From Martelella mediterranea (lineage in GTDB: Bacteria > Pseudomonadota > Alphaproteobacteria > Rhizobiales > Rhizobiaceae), in the NCBI RefSeq assembly GCF_021021415.1, contig NZ_JAINWJ010000011.1, forward strand, positions 62,001 to 126,000: a DNA stretch of 64,000 bases. Reading direction: 5' to 3'. Below are positions 7,563 to 16,366 of this stretch, piece by piece. Within the stretch, counting starts at the first letter, position 1; every line of letters starts with the position of its first letter. The notes beneath the pieces are model-generated. The model was not told the DNA's origin, ran no database searches, and worked only from the letters and a program-made list of their open reading frames with translations. The translations under genes were made by a program, and so were the position numbers.

Positions 7563-8957
7563 GTGGCTGACAAATCCGTCGAAGACGACCTGTTCGATCC
7601 GAATGACGAAACCTACGGTTCTGCAGATTTCCTGACCGTTTTGCCAAAAAGGGAATTCCCGCAAAAAGTCCGCGCGCCGCGTTCGGCCTATGCCGCGGTC
7701 AAGGACGAGTTGATGATGGACGGCAATGCCCGTCAGAACCTCGCCACCTTCTGCCAGACCTGGGAAGAGCCCGAAGTCCACCAGTTGATGGACGACTGCA
7801 TCGACAAGAACATGGTCGACAAGGACGAATATCCGCAGACCGCCGAGATCGAGGCGCGCTGCGTGAGCATGCTCGCCGATCTGTGGAACGCGCCCAAGGG
7901 GCCTGCGACCGGGGCCTCGACGACCGGTTCGTCCGAAGCCGCGATGCTGGGCGGCCTCGCCATGAAGCGGCGCTGGGAAGCGCGGCGCAAGGCCGAGGGC
8001 AAGCCCACCGACAAGCCCAACCTGATCACCGGACCGGTGCAGATCTGCTGGCACAAGTTCACGCGCTACTGGGATATCGAGCACCGCGAAATCCCGATGG
8101 AAAACGGGCGGCTGCTGATGACGCCCGAAGAGGTTCTGAAGCTCTGCGACGAGAACACGATCGGCGTGGTGCCGACGCTTGGCGTCACATTTACCGGCGA
8201 ATACGAGCCGGTGAAGGCCGTCGCGGAGGCGCTTGATGATCTTGAAGCACGCACCGGGCTGGATATCCCGATCCATGTGGATGGCGCCAGCGGGGGCTTT
8301 CTCGCGCCGTTCTGCGCCCCTGAGCTCGAATGGGATTTCCGGATTCCGCGAGTGAAATCCATCAACGCCTCCGGCCACAAGTTCGGTCTGGCGCCGCTTG
8401 GCGTGGGCTGGGTCGTGTGGCGCGAGGAACAGGACCTGCCCGAGGAGATGATCTTCTGGGTCAACTATCTCGGCGGCAATATGCGCGACATCACGCTGAA
8501 CTTTTCGCGGCCCGGCGGTCAGGTCGTCTGCCAGTACTATAATTTCCTCCGCCTCGGTCGTGACGGTTACCGCAAGGTGCACGAGGCCTGCTATCGCAGC
8601 GCCGCCTATCTGGCCGACGAGCTGGAAAAGACAGGGCTCGTCGATATCGTGTTCGACGGCGACATGAAGCGCGGCATTCCGGCGGTGTCATGGAAGCTCA
8701 AGGAGGGGGTGAAGACCGAATACACGCTGTTCGACCTTGCCGACAGGCTGCGTTCGCGCGGCTGGCAGGTGCCGGCCTACACGCTTCCGGCCAATTGCCA
8801 GGATCAGGCGGTGCAGCGCATTCTGGTGCGCAACGGCGTCAGCATCGATCTCTGCTCGCTGCTGATCCGGGACATCAAGGCGTCGGTGGACTATTTCAAA
8901 TCCCATCCGATCACCAGGTCGATCTCCGAGGAGGAGGCCTCCGGCTTCCATCATTGA
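7563..8957 (+). CDS. gadB: Glutamate decarboxylase
   Basis: 464 residues from the GTG at 7563, preceded by GGGGAG at a good distance; this length is close to the 466 of E. coli GadB. It converts glutamate and a proton to GABA and CO2 using PLP. Family marks are the [18 protein letters not shown] segment, the PLP-contacting HVDGASGGF, the Schiff-base lysine in INASGHKFG (residue about 273) and the C-terminal region ending in a His pair (SGFHH), as in acid-activated GadB. No GABA antiporter (gadC) lies beside it. A succinate-semialdehyde dehydrogenase, the last step of the GABA shunt, is at 52.8 kb. The neighbour is a convergent LuxR regulator. A role in acid resistance or GABA supply is inferred. 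Confidence 0.95.
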   Translation: MADKSVEDDLFDPNDETYGSADFLTVLPKREFPQKVRAPRSAYAAVKDELMMDGNARQNLATFCQTWEEPEVHQLMDDCIDKNMVDKDEYPQTAEIEARCVSMLADLWNAPKGPATGASTTGSSEAAMLGGLAMKRRWEARRKAEGKPTDKPNLITGPVQICWHKFTRYWDIEHREIPMENGRLLMTPEEVLKLCDENTIGVVPTLGVTFTGEYEPVKAVAEALDDLEARTGLDIPIHVDGASGGFLAPFCAPELEWDFRIPRVKSINASGHKFGLAPLGVGWVVWREEQDLPEEMIFWVNYLGGNMRDITLNFSRPGGQVVCQYYNFLRLGRDGYRKVHEACYRSAAYLADELEKTGLVDIVFDGDMKRGIPAVSWKLKEGVKTEYTLFDLADRLRSRGWQVPAYTLPANCQDQAVQRILVRNGVSIDLCSLLIRDIKASVDYFKSHPITRSISEEEASGFHH

Positions 8958-8970
8958 GCCGGCAAGGCGA

Positions 8971-8995
8971 CCGTCGCGCCCTTGAAGCGCGACGG
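8971..8995. terminator. Stem-loop between convergent gadB and luxR-type gene
   Basis: CCGTCGCGC and GCGCGACGG form a perfect 9 bp stem with a 7-base loop, placed in the 49 bp between two converging genes. No T-run follows on either strand, so intrinsic termination is only a likely guess. Confidence 0.45.
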
Positions 8996-9006
8996 CGCCG
9001 GTCCCG

Positions 9007-9726
9007 TCAGTCGCTGTGACCCATCGCGGCATAGAAGGCCGCCGCCTGGGCCCGCGAGGTGACGTCGAGCTTGGCGAGAATCTCGCTCACATGGTAGGCG
9101 ATGGCGCGTTCGGTGCGCCCGACAATGCTGGAAATTTCGTTGTTGGTCTTGCCTTTGGCCATCCAGCTCAGGATTTCCACCTGAAGGTCCGACAGCAATT
9201 CGAAACGGCGGAGATCATATTCGGTGAACTGGCCTTCCTTGAAGGCGGCCAGGCGCGCCACTGCCACGCTCGACAGGATCGTGACCTCCGGTATCACGTC
9301 AGGCGATTGCGGCGTCGGGTCGATGGACAGAAGCGTAATCGCACTGGCCTTTCCGTTGAGCGCTGGCAGCGACAGCGTCAAGCCGCCCATGATGCCCTGG
9401 AAACGGATATATTCGCAGTAGTCCTGATTGTTGGACGTATCCCAGGTCGTCAGGTGCCAGAGGAGAGGCGTCCTGTTTTGATGCAGATGCTCCATCAGCG
9501 GATCGCGTTGATGCCATTTGTCGTCGACATAGGTATCCAGTTGTTTTGTCGTCCAGGTTGTAAGGGTCGGCTTTTCCATGAACTCCGAGGTGGAGGATTT
9601 GTTGACGCTGATGTTGTAGCTGACGAAGCCCAGCCTGTTCAGGCTCTGTGTGAAGGCATTCTTGACCTCCGGAAGGCTTTCGGCAAAGGCGATTCTGGTG
9701 ACGTCTCTGGATAGCGATTTCAGCAT
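9007..9726 (-). CDS. LuxR-family quorum-sensing type transcription regulator (solo)
   Basis: 239 residues. The N-terminal two thirds match the autoinducer-binding domain: the DKWHQRDPLMEHL block with the invariant Asp-Pro pair, a Tyr nine residues before the Asp, PLLWHL and GIMGGLTLSLP. The C-terminal 60 residues are a GerE-type helix-turn-helix (LSDLQVEILSWMAKGKTNNEI ... TERAIAYHVSEILAKLDVTSRAQ). By hand alignment the tryptophan equivalent to TraR W57 appears to be Leu. No luxI-type synthase gene is in the window, so it is a solo or its partner is elsewhere. It is divergent from the nickel operon, and two matching dyads (9781, 9939) sit in the shared upstream region, suggesting autoregulation. 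Confidence 0.88.
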   Translation of the reverse strand: MLKSLSRDVTRIAFAESLPEVKNAFTQSLNRLGFVSYNISVNKSSTSEFMEKPTLTTWTTKQLDTYVDDKWHQRDPLMEHLHQNRTPLLWHLTTWDTSNNQDYCEYIRFQGIMGGLTLSLPALNGKASAITLLSIDPTPQSPDVIPEVTILSSVAVARLAAFKEGQFTEYDLRRFELLSDLQVEILSWMAKGKTNNEISSIVGRTERAIAYHVSEILAKLDVTSRAQAAAFYAAMGHSD

Positions 9727-9780
9727 GTTGTCCCCCGAAAACTCTATAGATTAGATCATCCTAATGTTTAAAATTGATCA

Positions 9781-9796
9781 CTGTCAATTCTGACAG
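9781..9796. promoter_or_regulatory. Lux-box-like perfect dyad, proximal site
   Basis: CTGTCA-ATTC-TGACAG is a perfect inverted repeat, 55-70 bp upstream of the LuxR-type start codon. Its size and half-site resemble lux/tra/cin boxes bound by LuxR-type regulators. The same spacer and right arm recur at 9939-9954. The surrounding 9727-10159 region has no gene; it also holds the nickel operon promoter. Confidence 0.6.
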
Positions 9797-9938
9797 TCGA
9801 TGCGTCGCGACGCTAGGGCAGCGGCCGTGAAAATCGAAAGCGCGCAGGACGTGCTTGAAGCGGATGCATGACGGATATGGCCCGCATCGGACGGTCTGTG
9901 GTCCCGTGGATCATCACGTCTCCGGTTTTTCCGCCCGA

Positions 9939-9954
9939 CTGTCCATTCTGACAG
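9939..9954. promoter_or_regulatory. Lux-box-like dyad, distal site
   Basis: CTGTCC-ATTC-TGACAG differs from the proximal site at one base. It lies 213 bp upstream of the LuxR-type gene and 205 bp upstream of nikA, so it could belong to either promoter. Confidence 0.5.
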
Positions 9955-10088
9955 TTTCCTCTTTTGCACGGTATCGTTTAGCTGTCGAAATGGGTCAAGC
10001 CGGACGGCCTCCAACTGGCCCTTGCGGTCTCAACGTCTGATTCCGCGTACCCTTTCCTGCGACCAGATCTCCCCTAGCCTCCGGAAAA

Positions 10089-10116
10089 GTATGATGTTTT
10101 TGTCTTGACGTCATAC
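10089..10116. promoter_or_regulatory. NikR operator upstream of the nickel transport operon
   Basis: GTATGA at 10089-10094 and TCATAC at 10111-10116 are separated by exactly 16 bases, the published E. coli NikR recognition pattern GTATGA-N16-TCATAC. The arms extend to 7 bp (AGTATGA/TCATACT). A further similar half-site, TCGTACT, follows one helical turn later at 10121. The operator covers the -35 box of the operon, so Ni-bound NikR should repress. nikR itself is the last gene of the same cluster. Confidence 0.85.
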
Positions 10117-10132
10117 TCGTTCGTACTAAACT
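10105..10132 (+). promoter_or_regulatory. Predicted sigma-70 promoter of nikABCDE
   Basis: TTGACG at 10105-10110 and TAAACT at 10127-10132 are 16 bases apart, placing transcription start about 20 bases before the nikA ATG. The -35 box lies inside the NikR operator. Confidence 0.5.
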
Positions 10133-10159
10133 GCTTACTCATTGAACCAGGGGCGTTTC

Positions 10160-11716
10160 ATGACAGTTTTCAGGGCAGGTGTGTTGATCGTATCGAGCGT
10201 GCTCGCCGCCGCGGTCCCCGCCGCCGCCAAATCCGAGCTGATCCTTGCCATCGGCGGCGAGCCGGATACCGGCTATGATCCGCTGCTGGGCTGGGGGCGC
10301 TATGGCCATCCGCTGTTTCAGTCGACCCTGCTGAAGCGCGATGCGGCGCTCGAAACCGTTCCCGACCTCGCCAGCGCGTGGTCGCTTTCTGACGACAGGC
10401 TGGTCTGGACCATCACTCTGCGGCCCGGCGTGACCTTCAGCGACGGGACGCCGCTTTCGGCCGAGGACGTGGCCTTCACCTTCAACGCGGCGGCCAAAGC
10501 CGGCGGCGTGCTCGACCTGACGGTGATGGACAGCGCCGAGGCGATCGACGACCTGACGGTGGAAATCCGCCTGAAGCGCCCCTGGGTAACGTTTTCGGAA
10601 AATTTCTATTCGCTCGGCATCGTGCCGTCGGAGGGCTATGGGCCCGGCTATGCCCGCAACCCGGTCGGCTCCGGTCCCTTCAAGATGGTCTCCTGGACGG
10701 AAGGTGAGCAGCTCATCGTCGAGGCCAATCCGGATTATTATGGCCAGAAGCCGGAATTCGAACGTCTGACCTTCGTATTCTCGGGCGAGGACACCAGTCT
10801 CGCAGCGGCCCGCACCGGTCAGGTCGATATGGTCTCCGTGCCGGCGTTGATGGCGGATGACGACATTGACGGGTTCCGGAAGGTCATCGTGCCCTCCGTC
10901 GACAATCGCGGTCTTTCCTTTCCAATGACCGCGCCCGGCGCGGTGAACGGCGAGACGGTTGGCAACGACGTGACGTCCGATCTCGCCATCCGCCGCGCCG
11001 TCAATCTCGGCGTCGACCGGGAGCAGCTTGTCGAGGTGGCGCTGAACGGCTATGGCCGCCCGGCCTATGGACCGGCGGACGGTTTGCCCTGGTCCAATCC
11101 CGATGCCGCCGTCGCCTATGATCCGGATGGCGCGCGCGCTTTGCTGGACGAGGCGGGGTGGACCGTCGGCGATGACGGCATCCGCGTTCGCGACGGCGTG
11201 AAGGCCGCGTTCGACATCTATTATCCGGCCTCCGATTCGGTGCGTCAGGCGCTTGCCGTTGTCACGGCGGAACAATTGAAATCGCTCGGGATCGCCGCCC
11301 GGCCGCTGGGTGCGACCTGGGAGCAGATCGGCCGCTTTGACCATCAGCAGCCGGTCATGTTCGGCTGGGGCAGCCACAGCCCGCTCGAGGTCTACAGCCT
11401 CTATAATTCCGCCTGGGGCGGCATCGAATTCTATAATCCCGGCTATTTTTCCGACGGAACCGTCGACGCCCATTTCGCCGATGCCCAGCAATCGGCAAGC
11501 CTCGAGGTGTCCTATCCCGACTGGCAGGCGGCGGAATGGGACGGGCAGACGGGCTTTTCCGCGCGCGGTCTTGCCGGCTGGGCCTGGCTCGTCAATCTCG
11601 ATCACGTCTATTTCGTCAATGAATGCCTCGATATCGGCGATACCCAGATCGAGCCGCACGGCCACGGATGGCCGATCACCGCGATGATCGAACAATGGAA
11701 ATGGACGTGTGAGTAA
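10160..11716 (+). CDS. nikA: Nickel ABC transporter substrate-binding protein (SBP family 5)
   Basis: 518 residues from the ATG at 10160, which has AGGGGC 7 bases upstream; a TTG 18 bases earlier is in frame but lacks a site. A Sec signal peptide (MTVFRAGVLIVSSVLAAAVPAAA) precedes the mature protein. Family 5 marks are ETVPDLASAWSLSDDRLVWT, the RPGVTFSDGTPLSAEDVAFTF block and NPVGSGPFKMVSW. It should capture nickel or a nickel chelate in the periplasm for the NikBC permease. The nickel assignment rests on the NikR operator in front and nikR behind; sequence alone would only say oligopeptide/nickel class. The gene overlaps nikB by 8 bp. Confidence 0.85.
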   Translation: MTVFRAGVLIVSSVLAAAVPAAAKSELILAIGGEPDTGYDPLLGWGRYGHPLFQSTLLKRDAALETVPDLASAWSLSDDRLVWTITLRPGVTFSDGTPLSAEDVAFTFNAAAKAGGVLDLTVMDSAEAIDDLTVEIRLKRPWVTFSENFYSLGIVPSEGYGPGYARNPVGSGPFKMVSWTEGEQLIVEANPDYYGQKPEFERLTFVFSGEDTSLAAARTGQVDMVSVPALMADDDIDGFRKVIVPSVDNRGLSFPMTAPGAVNGETVGNDVTSDLAIRRAVNLGVDREQLVEVALNGYGRPAYGPADGLPWSNPDAAVAYDPDGARALLDEAGWTVGDDGIRVRDGVKAAFDIYYPASDSVRQALAVVTAEQLKSLGIAARPLGATWEQIGRFDHQQPVMFGWGSHSPLEVYSLYNSAWGGIEFYNPGYFSDGTVDAHFADAQQSASLEVSYPDWQAAEWDGQTGFSARGLAGWAWLVNLDHVYFVNECLDIGDTQIEPHGHGWPITAMIEQWKWTCE

Positions 11717-12728
11717 CCCCGGCTTGAGCTCCGTCCCGAGGTTGGTGGCCACGCGCCTCGCGCGGCTTGCGGCCGTGCTTCTTCTCGTGGCCGTTGTCGC
11801 TTTCGCGCTCGCCAAAATCTCCCCGGTCGATCCGGTCAATGCCTATCTCGGCATCGATATCGCCCGGGTCGGGCCCGAACAGCGCGCCCTGATCGCGGCG
11901 CGCTGGGGGCTCGACCAGCCGCCACTGGCGCAGTTCACGCTGTGGGTGCGCAACCTCCTGCACGGCGATCTCGGCTATTCGATGATCTACAATGCGCCGG
12001 TCTCCGAGGTGATTGCCGCGCGGTTCTGGACCTCGCTGCCGCTTGTGGGTCTGGCATGGCTGTTTTCGGGCATTTTCGGTTTTGTGCTTGGCGTCGTCGC
12101 GGGCGCGAATTCGGGTTCCTGGGCCGACAGGGTGATCCGGCTCTATGCCTATTTCCTTTCCTCCGCGCCGACCTTCTGGATCGCGATCCTGCTCTTGATC
12201 GTATTCTCCGTGGAACTCGGCTGGGCGCCGGTCTGTTGCGCCGGACCGCTCGGCGTCGTGCCCGCCGATGTCACCTTCGCCGAGCGGCTGCAGCATCTCG
12301 CCCTGCCGCTCGCCGCCCTCACTTTGCTCGGCGTGGCGCAGGTCGCGCTGCACACGCGGGCCAAGATCGCCGAGATCCTGCAACTTGACGCCGCCCTTTA
12401 CGCCCGCGCCCAGGGGGCCGGCAAATGGGACGTCGTGCTTCGGCACGGGGTGCGCAATGCCGCGCTGCCGGCGATTACCATCCTGTTCGCCTCGCTTGGA
12501 GAACTGTTTGGCGGCTCGATCCTGGCGGAACAGGTCTTCGCCTATCCGGGTCTCGGGCAGGCCGCGGTCGCCGCAGGCGTGCGGGGCGACGTGCCGCTGC
12601 TGCTCGCCATTACCCTGTTCCTCACCTTGTTCGTGTCGATCGGCAATATGATCGCCGACATGCTCTATCATCTCGTCGATCCGCGGATCCGGGAGGCGGA
12701 ATTCACGGCGGGAGGCGCGCATGGCTGA
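11709..12728 (+). CDS. nikB: Nickel ABC transporter permease NikB
   Basis: 339 residues starting at the GTG at 11709. It has a long N-terminal helix, a periplasmic segment with DPVNAYLG and RWGLDQPPLAQFTLWVRNLLHGDLGYS typical of DppB/NikB permeases, and five further helices. The cytoplasmic ATPase-contact (EAA) loop reads AQGAGKWDVVLRHGVRNAALPAITIL. NikB pairs with NikC to form the inner-membrane channel. It overlaps both neighbours by 8 bp, showing translational coupling in the operon. Confidence 0.88.
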   Translation: MSNPGLSSVPRLVATRLARLAAVLLLVAVVAFALAKISPVDPVNAYLGIDIARVGPEQRALIAARWGLDQPPLAQFTLWVRNLLHGDLGYSMIYNAPVSEVIAARFWTSLPLVGLAWLFSGIFGFVLGVVAGANSGSWADRVIRLYAYFLSSAPTFWIAILLLIVFSVELGWAPVCCAGPLGVVPADVTFAERLQHLALPLAALTLLGVAQVALHTRAKIAEILQLDAALYARAQGAGKWDVVLRHGVRNAALPAITILFASLGELFGGSILAEQVFAYPGLGQAAVAAGVRGDVPLLLAITLFLTLFVSIGNMIADMLYHLVDPRIREAEFTAGGAHG

Positions 12729-13587
12729 AACCCTCCACGTGCCGGCGCAGGAACCGATGATCCTGCCGCGCATGGGCAACAGGGTCTGGACGCTGTCGGT
12801 CGCTTCGCTCGGGCTGGCGCTGATCCTGTTCGTTCCCGTTGCCGTGCTGATGGCGGGGTCGGCGGGCGTCGCCCCCGATTTCGCCGCCCGGCTGTCGCCG
12901 CCGGACTGGCAGCACTGGTTCGGAACCGACCAGATGGGCCACGACATGTTGGCGCGCACCTTGAAGGGCCTCAACACCAGCCTCTGGGTCGGGCTTGTGG
13001 CCTCGACCTGTTCGGTGCTGATCGCCACCGTTCTGGCGATTGTCTCCATCGTCGGCGGTAAGTGGGTCGACGGGCTGGTGTCGCTTTTGGTGGACGCCGC
13101 CATCGGCCTGCCGCACCTGGTGCTGCTGATCCTGATCTGCTTTGCGCTCGGCGGCGGACCTGTTGCCGTGACGCTCGCGGTCGCGCTGACCCACTGGCCG
13201 CGCCTGACGCGGATATTGCGGGCCGAAGTGCTGCAGATCCGGCAGGCGCCTTATGTCGTCGCGGCCCGCCATTTCGGCAGGTCCTGGGCGTCGATTGCAT
13301 TTGGGCATATCCTGCCGCATCTGCTGCCGCAGATGCTGGTCGGCCTGGTGCTGATGTTCCCGCATGCGATCCTGCACGAGGCGAGCCTGACCTTCCTCGG
13401 GTTCGGCCTCGACCCGACGCGACCGGCGATCGGCGTGATGCTGGCGGATTCGATGCGCTATCTGACCGCCGGAAAATGGTGGCTGGGCCTGTTTCCCGGC
13501 CTTAGCCTGCTGGCGCTGGTGCTCTGCTTCGATGCCGTCGGCAACGGCCTTCGTCTGATCCTCGATCCAAGGACGGCAGAGACATGA
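12721..13587 (+). CDS. nikC: Nickel ABC transporter permease NikC
   Basis: 288 residues of the DppC/NikC class. One N-terminal helix is followed by SPPDWQHWFGTDQMGHDMLARTLKG, the usual family segment, and then five helices with the EAA loop (VVAARHFGRSWASIAFGHILPHLLPQML) and FLGFGLDPTRPAIGVML. It forms the second half of the membrane channel. The start overlaps nikB by 8 bp and its stop overlaps nikD by 4 bp. Confidence 0.88.
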   Translation: MAETLHVPAQEPMILPRMGNRVWTLSVASLGLALILFVPVAVLMAGSAGVAPDFAARLSPPDWQHWFGTDQMGHDMLARTLKGLNTSLWVGLVASTCSVLIATVLAIVSIVGGKWVDGLVSLLVDAAIGLPHLVLLILICFALGGGPVAVTLAVALTHWPRLTRILRAEVLQIRQAPYVVAARHFGRSWASIAFGHILPHLLPQMLVGLVLMFPHAILHEASLTFLGFGLDPTRPAIGVMLADSMRYLTAGKWWLGLFPGLSLLALVLCFDAVGNGLRLILDPRTAET

Positions 13588-14381
13588 CGCTTCTTTCCTT
13601 CCACGATTTCGGCATCGGTTTCCGCCGCTACAGCGGCCTGCTTTCGATGCGGGAGGTGCCGGTCGTCAGCGGCATCGGCTTTTCGGTGCGGCGCGGCGAG
13701 GTGGTTGCCCTGATCGGCGCTTCCGGCGGCGGCAAGAGCCTGATCGCCCATGCGCTGTTCGGCGTGCTGCCGCCCAATGCCTGCACAACAGGTGCGATCC
13801 GCTTCGAAGGCCGGGTGGTCGATGAGCGGAGCCGGCCGGCCCTGCTGGGGCGACGCATGGCCCTGATGCCGCAATCGGTGAGCCATCTCGATCCGATGGC
13901 GCGCTGCATCAGCCAGCTTCGCTGGGCGGCGCGGCGGGCCGGTGCGCCGGCGGATGATGCCCGCCTTGCCGCAACCCTTGCGCAGTTCGGGCTCGGCAAG
14001 AAAGCCGGCAATGCCTTTCCCCACCAGCTTTCCGGCGGGATGGCGCGGCGCATGCTGATGGCGATTGCGACCATCGGCGATCCGGACCTGATCGTCGCGG
14101 ACGAGCCCACCAGCGGCCTCGACGACGACAATGCTGATATCGTGCTGGCGCGGCTTCGCAAGCTTGCCGGCGATGGCAAGGGCGTTCTGCTGGTCACGCA
14201 TTCGCTCGCCTCCGCGCTTGCCTATGCCGATCGGGTCTGCCTGATTCGCGATGGCCGGCTCGAGGGCGAGGAAGACGCCGCCGGGTTTTCGGGCGGCGGC
14301 GGCGGGCTGCGCACGGCCTATGCCCGCGTGCTGTGGCGGGCCCTGCCGCAGAACGAGTTTCGGGGTGGCGACCATGCTTGA
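13584..14381 (+). CDS. nikD: Nickel ABC transporter ATPase NikD
   Basis: 265 residues. Walker A is GASGGGKSL, the Q-loop LMPQSVSHLDPMAR, the signature LSGGMARRML, Walker B DLIVADEPTSGLD and the switch His in LLVTHS. The signature begins with SGGM, in place of the more usual SGGQ, as in many NikD proteins. It powers the NikBC channel together with NikE and overlaps nikE by 8 bp. Confidence 0.88.
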   Translation: MTLLSFHDFGIGFRRYSGLLSMREVPVVSGIGFSVRRGEVVALIGASGGGKSLIAHALFGVLPPNACTTGAIRFEGRVVDERSRPALLGRRMALMPQSVSHLDPMARCISQLRWAARRAGAPADDARLAATLAQFGLGKKAGNAFPHQLSGGMARRMLMAIATIGDPDLIVADEPTSGLDDDNADIVLARLRKLAGDGKGVLLVTHSLASALAYADRVCLIRDGRLEGEEDAAGFSGGGGGLRTAYARVLWRALPQNEFRGGDHA

Positions 14382-14961
14382 GGCGAGACGCGTTCGGTTC
14401 GGTTATGGCGTCAGAGCGCCGGTGGTCGACGGGGTCGACATTTTTGTCCGCCCGGGCGAGATCGTCGGCCTCACCGGCCGGTCGGGCGCCGGCAAGTCGA
14501 CGCTGGGGCGGCTTCTCGCCGGCTACCACAGGCCGGCCTCTGGCGAGGTGCTGGTCGATGGCAAGGCCCATGCGAAGGGCTACAACACGGTGCAGTATCT
14601 CCACCAGTCGCCGATCTTCGCCGTCGACCCGCGCTGGACGGTGGGCCGGATCATTGCGGAGGGCTGGTCGCCCGACGAGGAGACCCGGCAGGCGCTCGGC
14701 GTTTCGAAGAGTTGGTACGACCGCTTTCCGCACGAAATCTCGGGCGGGGAACTTCAGCGCATCGCGGTGTTGCGCGCGCTCGGTCCGCGCACAAGATACC
14801 TCGTGGCCGACGAGATCTCCGCGCCGCTCGACCCGCTGACCCAGGCCCAGATCTGGGACGCCCTTATCGGCGCGGTGCGCAAGCGCAATCTCGGCATGCT
14901 GGTCATCAGCCACGACCGTCCGCTGCTCGCCCGCCTGTCCGGCCGCCTCGTCACGCTTTGA
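14374..14961 (+). CDS. nikE: Nickel ABC transporter ATPase NikE
   Basis: 195 residues from the ATG at 14374 (MLEARRVRFGYG). Walker A is GRSGAGKSTLG, the Q-loop region YLHQSPIFAVDPRW, the signature ISGGELQRIAVL, Walker B YLVADEISAPLD and the switch His VISHDRP. It is shorter than typical NikE (about 260) because it lacks a C-terminal extension, but every catalytic motif is present. A longer in-frame reading to 14251 lies inside nikD and is not used. Confidence 0.87.
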   Translation: MLEARRVRFGYGVRAPVVDGVDIFVRPGEIVGLTGRSGAGKSTLGRLLAGYHRPASGEVLVDGKAHAKGYNTVQYLHQSPIFAVDPRWTVGRIIAEGWSPDEETRQALGVSKSWYDRFPHEISGGELQRIAVLRALGPRTRYLVADEISAPLDPLTQAQIWDALIGAVRKRNLGMLVISHDRPLLARLSGRLVTL

Positions 14962-15033
14962 CCCTCTCTGCCGGTTGGCGAACGATGAGAAGGCGGCTAT
15001 CAAGGGGTGGCGAAGCAATGAAGGAACCGAGCC

Positions 15034-15462
15034 ATGCAGCGCGTCACCGTAACCCTCGACGACAATCTGATGGACGAACTGGACAAGGTCGTTCGCGAAC
15101 GCGGCTACCAGAACCGCTCGGAAGCGATCCGCGACCTGACGCGCGCCGGCATGCAGCAGACCCTCGTCGACAGTGGCGCGGTGGAGGAATGCATCGGCGT
15201 GTTGAGTTATGTCTACGATCATGAAGCGCGCGATCTGGCGCGCCGGCTGACCAACACCTTCCACCACGATCACGACCTCTCGATTGTCAGCACCCATGTT
15301 CATCTCGACCATGACCGCTGCCTCGAGGTCTCGATCCTCAGGGGCGAGCCGCGCATGGTGAAACATCTCGCCGACCACGTGATCACCGAGCGACATGTGC
15401 TCCACGGCAAGCTGGTGCTGATCCCGGTGGAGGACAATGATGCCGGCGGCGAGGACGCCTGA
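15034..15462 (+). CDS. nikR: Nickel-responsive regulator NikR
   Basis: 142 residues. The N-terminal 45 form a ribbon-helix-helix domain (MQRVTVTLDDNLMDELDKVV ... YQNRSEAIRDLTR). The ACT-like C-terminal domain keeps the four high-affinity Ni ligands of E. coli NikR: H77, H88, H90 and C96 here, in HHDHDLSIVSTHVHLDHDRC, equivalent to H76, H87, H89 and C95. It follows nikE by 72 bp on the same strand and should repress the operon through the operator at 10089 when nickel is sufficient. Confidence 0.96.
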   Translation: MQRVTVTLDDNLMDELDKVVRERGYQNRSEAIRDLTRAGMQQTLVDSGAVEECIGVLSYVYDHEARDLARRLTNTFHHDHDLSIVSTHVHLDHDRCLEVSILRGEPRMVKHLADHVITERHVLHGKLVLIPVEDNDAGGEDA

Positions 15463-15570
15463 CCGTTTCTGTCGGCCGCTCAGGATTTCCTGGCGTTTGC
15501 CAGTAAAGGCAATATCAGCGCGGCAGGCGCGATCCCGCTTTCTTGGTATAACATCGTTCGGGAGCATGGC

Positions 15571-16212
15571 ATGATTACCGATCCGACGACGCTCTATCTC
15601 CTGCACATCATCTATCTCGTTGCCCTCGCAGCAGAAGCCATGACCGCGGCGCTCGCGGCCGGGCGGCGCAGCATGGATTGGGTCGGCGTGATCTTGCTCG
15701 CCTGTATCACCGGGCTCGGGGGAGGCTCGGTCCGGGACCTGGTTCTGGACCACCATCCGCTTTCATGGGTTGGTTCGCCGGAGCTTCTTTTGGTGACTGG
15801 CGGCGCCGCGATCCTGACGATCATCATTGCACGGCACATGCATCGGCTGAAACGCCTCTTTCTCTTTCTCGATGCGGTCGGGCTTGTTGTCTTCAGCATT
15901 ATCGGCAGCAACATCGCCATCGGCCTCGATCAGCCGTTTCTCGTCGTGGTCGCCGCCGGCATGATCACCGGCTGCGTCGGCGGCGTGTTGCGGGATATCC
16001 TGTGCAACGATGTCCCGCTGCTGTTCCATAAGGAACTTTATGCGACCGTCTCCGTCATCACGGTTGCGATCTTCGCAGGCGGCGGTCGGATTGGCCTCGA
16101 CCACAACCTCGTCCTGCTACTGGCTCTGAGTGCCGGCCTCTGCCTGCGTTTGCTGGCGCTCCGCTTCGGCTGGGGCATGCCGAAATTCGTCTACAAACAC
16201 GATCTGCATTGA
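15571..16212 (+). CDS. TRIC-family (UPF0126/YadS-like) cation channel
   Basis: 213 residues with seven hydrophobic segments. Two homologous halves each carry the glycine-rich bend seen in TRIC channels: ITGLGGGSVRDLVL in the first and ITGCVGGVLRDILC in the second, plus a conserved SPELLLVTGGAA after the first. Bacterial TRIC proteins are trimeric monovalent cation channels of the inner membrane. No operon partner is evident; the NikR gene ends 108 bp upstream. Confidence 0.88.
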   Translation: MITDPTTLYLLHIIYLVALAAEAMTAALAAGRRSMDWVGVILLACITGLGGGSVRDLVLDHHPLSWVGSPELLLVTGGAAILTIIIARHMHRLKRLFLFLDAVGLVVFSIIGSNIAIGLDQPFLVVVAAGMITGCVGGVLRDILCNDVPLLFHKELYATVSVITVAIFAGGGRIGLDHNLVLLLALSAGLCLRLLALRFGWGMPKFVYKHDLH

Positions 16213-16366
16213 GTTCAGCAACGGATATCAACACGCCTCCGGCCTTCCTTGGCTAAATTCCTCGATCTCGCCCTTGGACACGACACGCCTCCTCGTGCGG
16301 CAATCCGCAAAATCGTCAGGCAACTTTTTCGGACGGAAGACGTTCTTTCTTCAAAAGGAGAAAACA

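Noticed and set aside
10139-11839. 566-codon minus-strand frame opposite nikA
   Set aside because: Antisense to a complete, well-recognised binding-protein gene.
14194-15756. 520-codon minus-strand frame opposite nikE and nikR
   Set aside because: Antisense of strongly supported genes; sequence is typical reverse-complement low-complexity.
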